From: Allocoleopsis franciscana PCC 7113
GTDB taxonomy: Bacteria; Cyanobacteriota; Cyanobacteriia; Cyanobacteriales; Coleofasciculaceae
Direction: 5' to 3'
NCBI RefSeq assembly: GCF_000317515.1
Contig: NC_019738.1
Location: 4,800,001 to 4,864,000, forward strand
Length of the DNA stretch: 64,000 nucleotides
Shown here: piece by piece, positions 1 to 8,169 of the stretch
Layout: the number at the start of each line of letters is the position of its first letter
Position numbering within the stretch: position 1 is the first letter of the stretch
Position numbers and translations under genes: made by a program
The notes under the pieces: model-generated
The model's database searches: none
What the model was told of the DNA's origin: nothing
Seen by the model: only the letters and a program-made list of their open reading frames with translations

Positions 1-1
1 T

Positions 2-1288
2 CCCATCCGTTCTCCTTTTGGGAGTGGCCCAGGGTTGTCCTCACCCGCCGAACAGGTGAGAGACTCTGTCACCATCAGGGGGCCGGGGAGTGGGTTAACG
101 GGATATTGCTACCTCGGCACATCCGGTACCTTGTCTAATCAACCCGGCGGATTCAGCATCGATAACCCAGACGCGACTTCGCGCACCGCCCCCAATACCA
201 GAAGGAGAGTTAGGGTTACACTCAGTACCGATAACACCATCACCGTAGAAATAGACCCAACCGGTACAGGTTCAGCCTTTCAAACCATTTTAAGCGGTTT
301 TCCAGCTCCCCCTAACCGACCCGATAGCTTCAAGTTTGGTTTTGCCAGTTCTACGGGTGAGGGGATCAATTTTCATGAAATCATCAATTTGCGGGTGGAA
401 ACGATTGCTACCCCACCCTTACCGGATTTAGCCATTACCAAAACTCACTCTGGTAACTTCATTCAAGGCCAAACCGATACCTACACCTTAGGAGTGCAAA
501 ATTTACCAACCGCTACGGGACCGACCTATGGCCCGGTAGCGGTAACAGATACTTTGCCGGAGGGCTTCGATTTTGTCTCAGCCACAGGCAATGGCTGGAA
601 CTGCTCCGCCGTGGGACAACAAGTAACCTGTGTTTACGATGGCCCTGCTATTAATCCCGGTGGCACTCTCCCAGACATCACGCTCAACGTTAACGTAACC
701 TCACCCGTGGGTAACTACTCCAACCAAGCAGAGGTTTCAACAACAGGGGATAGCGATTTGACGAACAACACCGTAACCGACCCAACCCGCGTTGTCACGA
801 CGAGAGACCCTAATCTGCGTCTGGTGAAGCGAATTACGAATGTCACGAGAGGTGGAGTACCCCTAGCAGGAATAAATTTCAGCAGCTTTGTGGATGACCC
901 AGCAGATGAGAATGACAATGCACCGGGTTGGTCACAACTATCGCCAGTGGGACTTTATGACCTGGGGCTTGACTATGCTTTAGAAACTAACGATGAAGTT
1001 GATTACACTGTCTATTTTCTCTCGGATGGAGGTAGCCCAGTCACCAACGTTAATTTCTGTGATTTGATTCCCCAAGGAACAACATTTGTTCCCGGCAGTA
1101 TTCAGGCATTGAATGCAACAACCCCAAGAGAAGGGACTTTCTTCTCACCCTTGGCACCGTTGCCTGCGGGAAATTCCTGCTCTAACCAAACCAATCCTGA
1201 AGGAGCTGTGATTGTCAATTTGGGGGATATCTCTGATCAAGAGGGAAACAATTTTGGTTCAGTCCGCTTCCGCGTCAGGATTGACTAG
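2..1288 (+). CDS. Secreted lectin-like/DUF11 protein, 5' end outside window
   Basis: The reading frame is open to the left edge, so the gene very likely starts upstream; the first in-window start codon (TTG at 35) has no clear role. The first ~125 residues resemble the end of an L-type (concanavalin-like) lectin domain, closing with a FKFGFASSTG...HEIINLRV stretch. A DUF11-type beta-sandwich follows (starting PDLAITKTHSG, residues ~129-250), then a second, more divergent DUF11-like unit to the C-terminus. Four cysteines sit in the DUF11 parts (NGWNCSA, VTCVY, NFCDL, NSCSN). No anchor or sorting motif is seen at the C-terminus. Inference: an extracellular or outer-surface adhesive protein. It converges on the LD-carboxypeptidase gene with only 9 bp between stop codons. 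Confidence 0.7.
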   Translation, partial: PIRSPFGSGPGLSSPAEQVRDSVTIRGPGSGLTGYCYLGTSGTLSNQPGGFSIDNPDATSRTAPNTRRRVRVTLSTDNTITVEIDPTGTGSAFQTILSGFPAPPNRPDSFKFGFASSTGEGINFHEIINLRVETIATPPLPDLAITKTHSGNFIQGQTDTYTLGVQNLPTATGPTYGPVAVTDTLPEGFDFVSATGNGWNCSAVGQQVTCVYDGPAINPGGTLPDITLNVNVTSPVGNYSNQAEVSTTGDSDLTNNTVTDPTRVVTTRDPNLRLVKRITNVTRGGVPLAGINFSSFVDDPADENDNAPGWSQLSPVGLYDLGLDYALETNDEVDYTVYFLSDGGSPVTNVNFCDLIPQGTTFVPGSIQALNATTPREGTFFSPLAPLPAGNSCSNQTNPEGAVIVNLGDISDQEGNNFGSVRFRVRID

Positions 1289-1297
1289 AGCGGTCGT

Positions 1298-2344
1298 TCA
1301 CACCACAGCAGACTCTAACAGATGAATCGTGCCTTGATCAGCATCAATTTCTACGTCTAAACCAACGGGTACAGTGAATTTATCCTTGATATGACCGATC
1401 ATTGAACCATACCAAGCCGGAATCCCTAATGGTTGAATATGGTCTCTTAATACTTGTGCCAACGTTAATGAATCTTCCTGGTCTTTGGGCACACAATTAG
1501 TACATTGTCCAAATATAAACCCAGCAATTTGGGGCAAGATTCCTGCTAACTTTAACTGAGTTAGCATCCGGTCTACCCGGTAAGGGTCTTCCCCAATTTC
1601 TTCCACAAATAAGATGGTTTGTTTCCAGGAAGGAAGGTAAGCTGAACCCACCATGGCGGCAAGTACGGATAAATTGCCGCCAACTAGTTTCCCCCTAGCT
1701 TTTCCAGGCGTAATTGTTTCCACAGGGATTGGGGTTGTCGTCAAATTATCCTGGTTAGGACGTGGATTTTGTAGGGTTACAGCTTCCCCATTCAACAGGA
1801 TTCGCCTAACATAATCCACGGTAAACGGATTCCAGGTTGATGTTCCTACGGCTCCATGAAAGGTGACAATACCACTACGGGCATAAATCGCTAAAAGTAG
1901 GGCAGTAATATCGCTATAACCCATGAGAATTTTAGGAGAGGTGCGGTAGCGATCGTAGTTGAGGAGTGGCAAAATTCGATTACAACCCCAACCTCCCCGC
2001 AGGGTGAGAATTGCTTGCACCGAGGAGTCAGCAAACATAGCATTGACATCAGCCGCCCGGTTAGCATCCGTTCCTGCTAGATAGCCGTAGCGAGCGAATA
2101 TATGCGTCCCCAACTTCATCTTTAACCCCAGTCCTGTTATGGTTTTTGTAATTTGTTCAATATCTTTCGGTTCAATCGGACTTGCAGGGTTGATTAATCC
2201 AACGGTATCGCCCACTTTTAACCGGGGTGGTTTCAGGATGGGTTTTGGGGAGGGGTACCCTTGGGCGATATGGGGAAACTGAGTGGCGAATGCAGTCAGT
2301 CCCACCGTTTTCAGGAAGTTTCGACGATTAAGAACGCTTGACAA
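1298..2344 (-). CDS. LD-carboxypeptidase (S66 family), Tat-type signal
   Basis: Family S66 serine peptidases (LdcA type) cut the L,D bond of muropeptide tetrapeptides during peptidoglycan recycling. The 348-residue length is normal. Residues 7-8 form a twin arginine (NRRNFLKTVG) before a hydrophobic stretch ending near residue 29, so a Tat-exported periplasmic enzyme is inferred. The nucleophile motif GYSD places the serine at ~144. A later FVEEIGEDPYRVDRML segment and GMIGHIKDKF fit the Glu and His of the S66 triad. The start is a TTG at 2344: an in-frame stop lies eight codons further up and no ATG is available. It sits 11 bp after dhaL on the same strand, so co-transcription is likely. Confidence 0.85.
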   Translation of the reverse strand: MSSVLNRRNFLKTVGLTAFATQFPHIAQGYPSPKPILKPPRLKVGDTVGLINPASPIEPKDIEQITKTITGLGLKMKLGTHIFARYGYLAGTDANRAADVNAMFADSSVQAILTLRGGWGCNRILPLLNYDRYRTSPKILMGYSDITALLLAIYARSGIVTFHGAVGTSTWNPFTVDYVRRILLNGEAVTLQNPRPNQDNLTTTPIPVETITPGKARGKLVGGNLSVLAAMVGSAYLPSWKQTILFVEEIGEDPYRVDRMLTQLKLAGILPQIAGFIFGQCTNCVPKDQEDSLTLAQVLRDHIQPLGIPAWYGSMIGHIKDKFTVPVGLDVEIDADQGTIHLLESAVV

Positions 2345-2355
2345 ATGACCAATAA

Positions 2356-2988
2356 CTAATGAGTATTAACAGTGTCCAGCAGTGCTTTGAGAATAAAATA
2401 AGTAGAAGTCGCACCAGGGTCTTGATGACCACTGCTTCTTTCTCCTAAATAACTAGCCCGTCCTTTCTTGGCTACGAGGGGAATTGTGCTTTTCATTCCG
2501 GCTTCAGCGGCAGATACGGCTTTTTGTAAGGCTTCTGGCGTACTTGCACCTTCTGCGATCGCATCTTTAAACGCATCGACGGCGGGAGCAAGGGTATCCA
2601 ACATGGTTTTATCCCCCACATGTGCCTTACCCCGTTGCACAACACCATCCACGGTCGCTTGCAGGAACGTTACCATGTCTTCATCGCTGAGCTCCTGCTT
2701 GCCCGTAACCATGGTACTCGCCCGCAGGAACAGCGTTCCGTAGAGTGGTCCACTCGCACCACCGACTGTAGAGATCAGGGTCATGCTCACCGCTTTGAGG
2801 ATATTACCAATATCCTGATCAGCAACACTAGGCAACTGAGCGATCGCCTTTTGAAAACCCCGATTCATATTAATGCCGTGGTCAGCATCTCCGATTGCAG
2901 CATCGAGTTGGGTCAGATAATCCTTATTCTGCTCTAGAACTAATGCCACAGCCTGCAACCACTGCAAGATTTGCTCTTTACTCACCAT
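2356..2988 (-). CDS. dhaL: Dihydroxyacetone kinase subunit L
   Basis: DhaL binds ADP/ATP and phosphorylates dihydroxyacetone held by DhaK. The 210-residue protein starting MVSKEQILQW matches the usual DhaL length. The metal/nucleotide motif GDADHGINMNRGF is present, followed by GGASGPLYGTLF, a GDKTMLDTLAPA motif and the C-terminal GERSSGHQDPGATS segment. A longer open frame runs up to 3114, but its extra 42 residues (MKATAFFLWP...) do not look like the family and are left out; the ATG at 2988 gives the canonical N-terminus. No dhaK or PTS-type dhaM gene lies next to it, which is unusual. It probably shares a transcript with the downstream LD-carboxypeptidase. Confidence 0.85.
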   Translation of the reverse strand: MVSKEQILQWLQAVALVLEQNKDYLTQLDAAIGDADHGINMNRGFQKAIAQLPSVADQDIGNILKAVSMTLISTVGGASGPLYGTLFLRASTMVTGKQELSDEDMVTFLQATVDGVVQRGKAHVGDKTMLDTLAPAVDAFKDAIAEGASTPEALQKAVSAAEAGMKSTIPLVAKKGRASYLGERSSGHQDPGATSTYFILKALLDTVNTH

Positions 2989-3427
2989 ACTTTCACTCAG
3001 CGTTTCACGATCTAGACAGGCTTTGCCTATCTTCGCATCTTGAACGCTATGGATTGAGTAGACTTCTAGTAAAAATTCTGATTTAGGCCAAAGAAAGAAT
3101 GCGGTGGCTTTCATTTAAGCTGCTCAAGCCTCTAAATCCTGCGTGCTGATTCAGCTCTCGACGCCTATATGCTGTACAACGTTGAAATCACCTCTTGTCT
3201 AAAGTGATTGAAAACTCACCGCTTCGTTGCTACCCTTAAGTTATCTAACATTTTGTAAAGAAATTACCATCGGAAGTCTCTCACCGGATGAATGTTTGAT
3301 GAAATTTGCTGATGTGTTTTCAGGGAGTATCTGAGACGGCAGGTTTAGGCGATCGCTCCATGGCGAGATTTTCGCATAAGTCTTGCATTTTGGAGTGATA
3401 GCTCACTATGAGTTCTATAGTCGATCG
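2989..3427. other. Intergenic region, divergent dhaL / small-protein genes
   Basis: This gap separates dhaL (- strand) from the small + strand gene at 3428 and should hold both promoters. It contains one HIP1 octamer near 3350. No convincing hairpin or clean -10/-35 pair was found. The open frame that extends dhaL upstream to 3114 is judged non-coding. Confidence 0.5.
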
Positions 3428-3643
3428 ATGACATCTGTAAAACTATTACCCACAGCCCTCTATGAGCTATTTGCTACTGCCAGTGTTTCTGGTCGTCTAA
3501 CGCAGGCTGACCGTTATGGGCTAATGGCGGCACTCTTGGAAGAGTCGCTTTTAGATGATGAACTCTGCGTGATCAATCGACTCCTTTATGCCGTGCGTAA
3601 GGGACGAATTTCTGTAGTTGATGATATTTCTTTTGTGTTGTAG
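3428..3643 (+). CDS. Small conserved cyanobacterial hypothetical protein
   Basis: This 71-residue acidic protein begins MTSVKLLPTALYELF. Its core (GRLTQADRYGLMAALLEE...INRLLYAVRKGRI) has the look of short helical proteins that are common and conserved in cyanobacteria. An upstream in-frame ATG at 3383 would add 15 residues (MHFGVIAHYEF...), but the ATG at 3428 fits such proteins better. No signal peptide, cysteines or metal motif are present. Function is unknown; the regular helix-turn pattern suggests a small soluble adaptor or regulator, which is only a guess. Confidence 0.6.
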   Translation: MTSVKLLPTALYELFATASVSGRLTQADRYGLMAALLEESLLDDELCVINRLLYAVRKGRISVVDDISFVL

Positions 3644-4014
3644 GGATGAACCTATCCGACTGGGAATTTCCAGGGTAATAGACGCTTCCGCTATCATGTT
3701 CCCCCTACTCTTTACACAGAACTTTTTCTCCACAACAAAAGGTTGCCGTCTGCCTAGCGCGTAGCGTCGGTTTTAAGCCCCCGAAAATTTTGCTGGTCAT
3801 TGGAGTTTATGGTGAAACATAGACACCTAGAGGTTTGCCAAAGGATACCACTCCAGACCCAGAGAGAAAAAAAAGAGATATTTTCACAATTGAATTAGAA
3901 CGGCTAGAGTGATATTTTATATTTATTCCTCGACAGAGATGTTATTACGGGTAATTAGCGATTTATGGATTAGCGGATTCTTGTGTGGATTTTTGACATA
4001 CTAGCAATAAAACA
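3644..4014. other. Intergenic region before SGNH hydrolase
   Basis: About 370 bp without a supported gene. It holds a GCGCGTAGCGTCGG segment near 3760 that resembles dispersed cyanobacterial repeat debris, and a run of eight A at ~3868. TTGACA occurs at 3993-3998, but it is too close to the ATG at 4015 to serve as a -35 for a leadered transcript. Confidence 0.4.
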
Positions 4015-4749
4015 ATGGTTAAAATTGTCATGCTGTTTTCGATACTATTTAATCTCCTAATTTTAGGAGCAGGTAGTATCTTAGTATATTCAAAAGGTGG
4101 AATTGATTATCTAATTCGTCAACTTTCTTTCTTGCAAACTCCTGAAATGAGAGCAACGTTTATGTATGATACTCCTTACTACCGGATTAGAAAAAACCAC
4201 TTCAAGATTTTACCCCAATCAGAAGCAGACATTGTTTTTTTGGGAGATAGCATTACGGATGCCTGTGAATGGCAAGAATTATTTAAAAATGTTCGTATCA
4301 AAAATCGAGGAATTTCTGGGGATACAACGAAGGGTATTTTAAATCGAATTCATGAAGTCGTTGAATCCCAGCCTCAAAAAATATTTATTATGATTGGAAT
4401 CAATGATTTAACTAAAGGAAGTAGCATTGATGAGACATTTAATAATTACCAAGACCTTTTAAATATCCTTCAAAAAGAAAGCCCAAAAACAAAAGTTTTT
4501 GTCCAGAGCGTTCTACCTGTAAACAATCAAAAATACCCGAACATAGGAGTCAACAATAATATTATTAATTTAAATAATAGATTGAGAGATTTAGCCCAAA
4601 AATTATCGTTCAATTATATTGATTTGTTCTCTGACTTTTTAGATAGTAATAATCAATTAGATGCTCAATACACCACAGATGGTATCCATTTGAATGGGCA
4701 AGGTTACTTGCTGTGGAAGGGACTGATTGAACAAGAGGTAATGAATTAA
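4015..4749 (+). CDS. SGNH/GDSL-family hydrolase, membrane-anchored
   Basis: This is an esterase or lipase-like hydrolase of the SGNH superfamily. Block I is VFLGDSITD with nucleophile Ser79. NRGISGDTT matches block II (Gly), MIGINDL block III (Asn130) and DGIHLNGQGY block V, with the catalytic Asp/His near residues 223-226. A hydrophobic helix at residues ~5-25 suggests an uncleaved anchor or signal peptide, putting the catalytic domain outside the cytoplasm. The 244-residue length is typical. Base composition is clearly more AT-rich than in the neighbours, which hints at transfer. The substrate is unknown: phospholipid, carbohydrate acetyl ester or thioester are all possible. It converges on the EF-G gene. 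Confidence 0.8.
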   Translation: MVKIVMLFSILFNLLILGAGSILVYSKGGIDYLIRQLSFLQTPEMRATFMYDTPYYRIRKNHFKILPQSEADIVFLGDSITDACEWQELFKNVRIKNRGISGDTTKGILNRIHEVVESQPQKIFIMIGINDLTKGSSIDETFNNYQDLLNILQKESPKTKVFVQSVLPVNNQKYPNIGVNNNIINLNNRLRDLAQKLSFNYIDLFSDFLDSNNQLDAQYTTDGIHLNGQGYLLWKGLIEQEVMN

Positions 4750-4792
4750 GCGATCGCCTTGAGTAGGAAAAATCGGGTAAGGTTGCAGACGA

Positions 4793-4823
4793 GATGCCCG
4801 ACTTCTCCAAGAAGTCGGGCATC
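4793..4823. terminator. Perfect 14-bp hairpin between convergent genes
   Basis: Arms 4793-4806 (GATGCCCGACTTCT) and 4810-4823 are exact reverse complements with a 3-nt loop. It lies in the 81-bp gap between the convergent SGNH hydrolase and EF-G genes, where a bidirectional terminator is expected. No U-tract follows on either strand. This pair of arms is, from memory, a widely dispersed hairpin in cyanobacterial genomes, so it may be a mobile repeat acting as a terminator. Confidence 0.6.
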
Positions 4824-4830
4824 TATAAGC

Positions 4831-6888
4831 TTACCTAACGCCTTTTGCGGTTAGCTGTGCTTGTTGGCTAGATGGAACTGCGCGATAAGTGGCAAACTCC
4901 ATCGTAAAGTTAGCTTGTCCCGAAGTGAGCGATCGCACCGTCATTGAGTACCCGAACATTTCCTTCAGTGGCACTTCAGCACGAATCACCGCATACCCTT
5001 CCATCGTCTGAGAACCCAGCACCAAGCCACGCCGAGAGGATAAATCGCCTTGTATCCGTCCCACATACTCGTTCGGTGTTTCCACGTCCACGAGCATAAT
5101 CGGTTCCAGGATAATTGGCTTAGCCATTGCAAAGGCTTGCTCGAAGCCATGCTTGGCTGCAACCCGGAATGCCAGTTCCGACGAATCAACTGGGTGGTAC
5201 GAACCTCCTTCCAGAATCACCTTAACCCCAGTCACCGGGTAACCAATGAGAAGTCCACTGCTGAGCGCATCACGGAACCCCTTCTCACAGGCGGGAATAA
5301 ATTGGGTGGGAATGGCACCCCCAACCACCCGCTTCTCGAACACAAACGGCTGATCGCACGGTTCAATTCGACCTGTGACATGAGCGAAATCCCCGGAACC
5401 TCCTGTCTGCTTCTTGAGCGTATAGTCGAACTTTCCAGCTTGTGAGATGGTTTCGCGGTATGCTACAGCAGGCGCACCCGCATAAACCTCCGCATTGTAT
5501 TCCCGCTTCATCCGCTCAATATAGATGTCGAGATGCAGTTCACCCATCCCCGAAATCAGGGTTTCGTTGGATTCTGGGTCAACACTCACCCGGAACGTTG
5601 GATCTTCACGCATAAAGCGATTCAGCGCTTTCGACATCCGATCCGCATCCTCTTGATGCTTGGGGGTAACACTAAGGGTAATCACGGGTTCTGGTACAAA
5701 CATTCCTTCTAGGGAGAGGTTTCCTTGCGAACAAAGGGTATCCCCAGAAGCACAGTCCACACCAATCAGTGCCACAATATCACCCACTGTCGCTTCTGCA
5801 ATCTCTTGTCGGTGGTTAGCGTGCATCCGCACAAATCGCCCAATCCGCAGCCGCCGACCCGTCCGGGTATTGTAGAGGGTATCCCCTTTACGGAGTGTGC
5901 CGGAGTAGATGCGAGTGTAGGTTAGCTGTCCGGTTTCCTCATCGGTTAGTTTGAACGTGAGCGCCACAAGTGGGCCATCTGGGTCAGGATAGACATGAAC
6001 CGACTCATTTGTTTTGGTGTCGATCGCCTTTACCACTTCCCGATCTTCCGGTGATGGCAGGTAGAACGCAACGGCATCCAGCAGGTTTTGCACCCCTTTA
6101 TTTTTGTAAGCTGAACCCATGAGCACGGGTGTCAATTCCAGAGTTAATGTTGCTTTGCGAATGGTTTCCCAAATCATCTCCTTGGGAACGTCTTCGCCCT
6201 CAACCAGCTTCTCCATCATCGGTTCTGAGAACATGGAAAGGCGATCGAGCATTTTCTCCCGCGCCTCTTCTGCCTCACTCCGCAGGTTAGCAGGAATCGG
6301 TAGAATCAGGTGTTCTTCGCCTTTTTCTCCAGCAAAATAGCTTGCCGTCATCTCAATTAAATCGATGACGCCCTCAAACTTGTCCTCTATACCGATGGGA
6401 TACTGAAGGGGTATAGCGTTCAAACTCAGCTTATCTCGAAGCGCTTGCACCACGCGGAAGGGATTGGCACCCACCCGATCCATCTTATTAATGAAGGCAA
6501 TACGCGGCACCCGGTAGCGCTTCATCTGCCGATCTACTGTAATTGATTGCGACTGAACACCCGCCACCGCACACAGCACCATAATCGCACCATCGAGAAC
6601 CCGCAAAGCACGCTCAACTTCAATGGTGAAGTCTACGTGTCCGGGAGTGTCGATCAGGTTGATTTGGGTGTCATGCCAGAAGCAAGTGGTGGCAGCAGAG
6701 GTAATCGTAATGCCTTTTTCTTGCTCTAACTGCATGAAGTCCATTGTGGCACCAGCACCACCCCCCCGAACTTCTTCAATTTTGTGGATTTTGCCCGTGT
6801 AGTAGAGAATCCGCTCGGACAGTGTTGTCTTTCCAGAGTCGATGTGGGCAGAGATTCCAATGTTTCGGATATTAGTTCGGGGAATCAT
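4831..6888 (-). CDS. fusA: Elongation factor G, spdEFG1/mitochondrial EF-G1 type
   Basis: This translational GTPase promotes ribosomal translocation. Domains run in the usual order: G domain with P-loop AHIDSGKT (14-21), GITI switch I, DTPGH (80-84) and NKMD (134-137), then domains II-V ending in the EF-G C-terminal alpha/beta domain. At 685 residues it is full length. Its sequence is not the usual bacterial [45 protein letters not shown] and VDCASGDT match, from memory, mitochondrial EF-G1 and the bacterial spdEFG1 subfamily. An AAGGAG Shine-Dalgarno stands 9 nt before the ATG. It is not next to rpsL, rpsG or tuf, so it is probably a second EF-G gene. I am sure of the EF-G call and fairly sure of the subfamily. 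Confidence 0.93.
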   Translation of the reverse strand: MIPRTNIRNIGISAHIDSGKTTLSERILYYTGKIHKIEEVRGGGAGATMDFMQLEQEKGITITSAATTCFWHDTQINLIDTPGHVDFTIEVERALRVLDGAIMVLCAVAGVQSQSITVDRQMKRYRVPRIAFINKMDRVGANPFRVVQALRDKLSLNAIPLQYPIGIEDKFEGVIDLIEMTASYFAGEKGEEHLILPIPANLRSEAEEAREKMLDRLSMFSEPMMEKLVEGEDVPKEMIWETIRKATLTLELTPVLMGSAYKNKGVQNLLDAVAFYLPSPEDREVVKAIDTKTNESVHVYPDPDGPLVALTFKLTDEETGQLTYTRIYSGTLRKGDTLYNTRTGRRLRIGRFVRMHANHRQEIAEATVGDIVALIGVDCASGDTLCSQGNLSLEGMFVPEPVITLSVTPKHQEDADRMSKALNRFMREDPTFRVSVDPESNETLISGMGELHLDIYIERMKREYNAEVYAGAPAVAYRETISQAGKFDYTLKKQTGGSGDFAHVTGRIEPCDQPFVFEKRVVGGAIPTQFIPACEKGFRDALSSGLLIGYPVTGVKVILEGGSYHPVDSSELAFRVAAKHGFEQAFAMAKPIILEPIMLVDVETPNEYVGRIQGDLSSRRGLVLGSQTMEGYAVIRAEVPLKEMFGYSMTVRSLTSGQANFTMEFATYRAVPSSQQAQLTAKGVR

Positions 6889-7041
6889 AGGACTGGCTCC
6901 TTGTTATGCCAGGGTAATGGATAGATAGTTGCCGTTTGCAGGGCAATATTCTCAATCATACTACAGATATACTACATGCGTTGAGGGTGGGGATGGATGG
7001 AGGGATTGTTTAATTCGTATCTTGCACCTAGCTACTCACCC

Positions 7042-7063
7042 GCCAGGGACGTAAGTCCCTGGC
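7042..7063. repeat. 9-bp inverted repeat
   Basis: GCCAGGGAC (7042-7050) and GTCCCTGGC (7055-7063) are perfect arms around GTAA. It stands alone in the intergenic region and looks like a dispersed short hairpin element rather than a terminator of a known gene. Confidence 0.6.
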
Positions 7064-7235
7064 TTATAGATCAAGTCCTAGTCAAGAGGACTAAATACAG
7101 AGAGCTTAATACTAATAGGTTTCTCTGTAACAATGCGCTTAATGATTGACCCACCATCTCTTGCGATCGCAAGTATTAGCTGTGCTTTATTGGGCGTGTC
7201 TTCATAAAGAATTGGTTTGACTATACAAAAATTTC

Positions 7236-7285
7236 AGTCCACTAAAGTGGACTTTATGTATTAGCCCAGAACTTAAGTTCCGGGC
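7236..7285. repeat. Tandem pair of short hairpins (dispersed cyanobacterial repeat type)
   Basis: Two hairpins stand 10 bp apart: AGTCCACT/AGTGGACT (7236-7253), then GCCCAGAACTT/AAGTTCCGGGC (7264-7285, one mismatch). The layout of a GTGGACT hairpin followed by a G/C-ended hairpin is, from memory, a common dispersed composite repeat in filamentous cyanobacteria. No function is assigned. Confidence 0.55.
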
Positions 7286-7449
7286 GGGGTTGGTAGCGAA
7301 CTTAAGAATGCTGCAAATCGTTCTGTGTTGCTATCCGCTTTGAATAAAGCCGTAGGCGATCGCACATTCTCCCAAACTATCCACAAACTGTTGAGTATGC
7401 CGTGGGTAGCCAAAAGCAGAATTACGATACGAGCTTAAATCTAGGCGAA

Positions 7450-7859
7450 TTACAGCCTAACGACTGGTGACAAAATCGCATTAAAGTGAGAATTCAACCA
7501 CGCATACCAATGTTCTAAACCTTCTCCCATTTTTGCAGAAACTTGGAAAATTTGAACATTAGGATTGACCTGTTTGGCGTATTCCAAGCAACGCTCAACA
7601 TCAAATTCCACATGTTCTGTCTTAATTTTAGAGACTTCACTGGTTTCCGGATTCGTGATAGATGTAAGCTTCTCACCGTTAAGTTTATAAAATTTAAATC
7701 TATACTTTTGTTATTATTTGTTAGCAAATTCTCGGTAATTAAATCGCGCATCGCCTTACCCCCACTGCTATGGGCTAGGGTGATTTCGGTATCGCGGACT
7801 TTACCGCGACGGCGTCTTGCTTGTTCGACTTTTTGAAATAGGGGATGTTGGTCGGTCAT
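7450..7859 (-). pseudogene. hypE 5' end joined to hypB 3' end (relic of hydrogenase maturation cluster)
   Basis: The frame starting at 7859 (MTDQHPLFQKVEQARRRRGK, then ITLAHSSGGKAMRDLI) matches the N-terminus of HypE, whose usual motif is ITLAHGSGGKAM. After ~60 codons the match stops. Another frame then encodes HVEFDVERCLEYAKQVNPNV followed by QIFQVSAKMGEGLEHWYAWL and a stop at 7450-7452, which is the C-terminus of HypB, the nickel-inserting GTPase. In cyanobacterial hyp operons the order is hypE-hypA-hypB, so loss of the DNA between hypE codon ~45 and the end of hypB explains this arrangement. An open frame of 114 codons (7515-7859) runs through the joint, but its C-terminal part is the out-of-frame reading of hypB. 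Non-functional. Confidence 0.75.
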
Positions 7860-8169
7860 AGAGTTTAAATCCGTGTTAGACCGTTAGTATAAAGTCCCCT
7901 CAGATTAAAGCTGTTGTTTTTAGCTACATCTTTTCTCTCGTTGCCAGAGAGGGGGTTAGGGGGTACGTGCCGAATATCGTCTAGATCAATTCTAGGAATT
8001 TCTTCTATTTGGCTTTGCCATCACCCGGTTGCTGCATAAGTTCTCTATCTTGAGAGATATTGAGGGTTAGGAAGGTGTAGATGGAAGGAAAAGCGATCGC
8101 ACTCCAACTCCCTACTGTTCTACTTTCGATACCTCAGTAGAATATTTTTCGTACATCACGGAGAAGAAA
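7860..8169. other. Intergenic region before membrane/pilin-like gene
   Basis: No gene supported. It contains a G-rich GGGGGTTAGGGGG segment near 7960 and a HIP1 octamer near 8093. Upstream hyp genes such as hypD are not found, so the hyp relic is limited to the hypE/hypB piece. GGAGAAG at 8159-8165 is the ribosome site of the gene at 8170. Confidence 0.4.

Larger units (their letters stand above)
6889..7449. other. Repeat-rich intergenic region
   Basis: Holds the EF-G promoter end and at least three separate hairpin repeats, listed individually. Between 7331 and ~7449 the - strand has an open frame of ~39 codons (core SSYRNSAFGYPRHTQQFVD, then DSLGECAIAYGFIQSG, stop at 7331-7333). It has no start codon of its own and I could not identify it; it looks like the C-terminal remnant of a lost gene lying directly after the hypB fragment. 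Confidence 0.4.

Noticed and set aside
2989-3114. N-terminal extension of DhaL up to 3114
   Set aside because: The 42 extra residues are not DhaL-like; the ATG at 2988 gives the normal length.
3993-3998. TTGACA as a -35 box for the SGNH hydrolase
   Set aside because: A -10 at proper spacing would fall inside the coding sequence, after the start codon.
5050-6729. Several open frames on the + strand opposite the EF-G gene (up to 131 codons)
   Set aside because: They are antisense to a strongly conserved coding sequence, lack family features and ribosome sites.
7515-7859. 114-codon ORF as a real small protein
   Set aside because: Its first part is HypE and its second part is an out-of-frame reading of hypB; it is a deletion joint.
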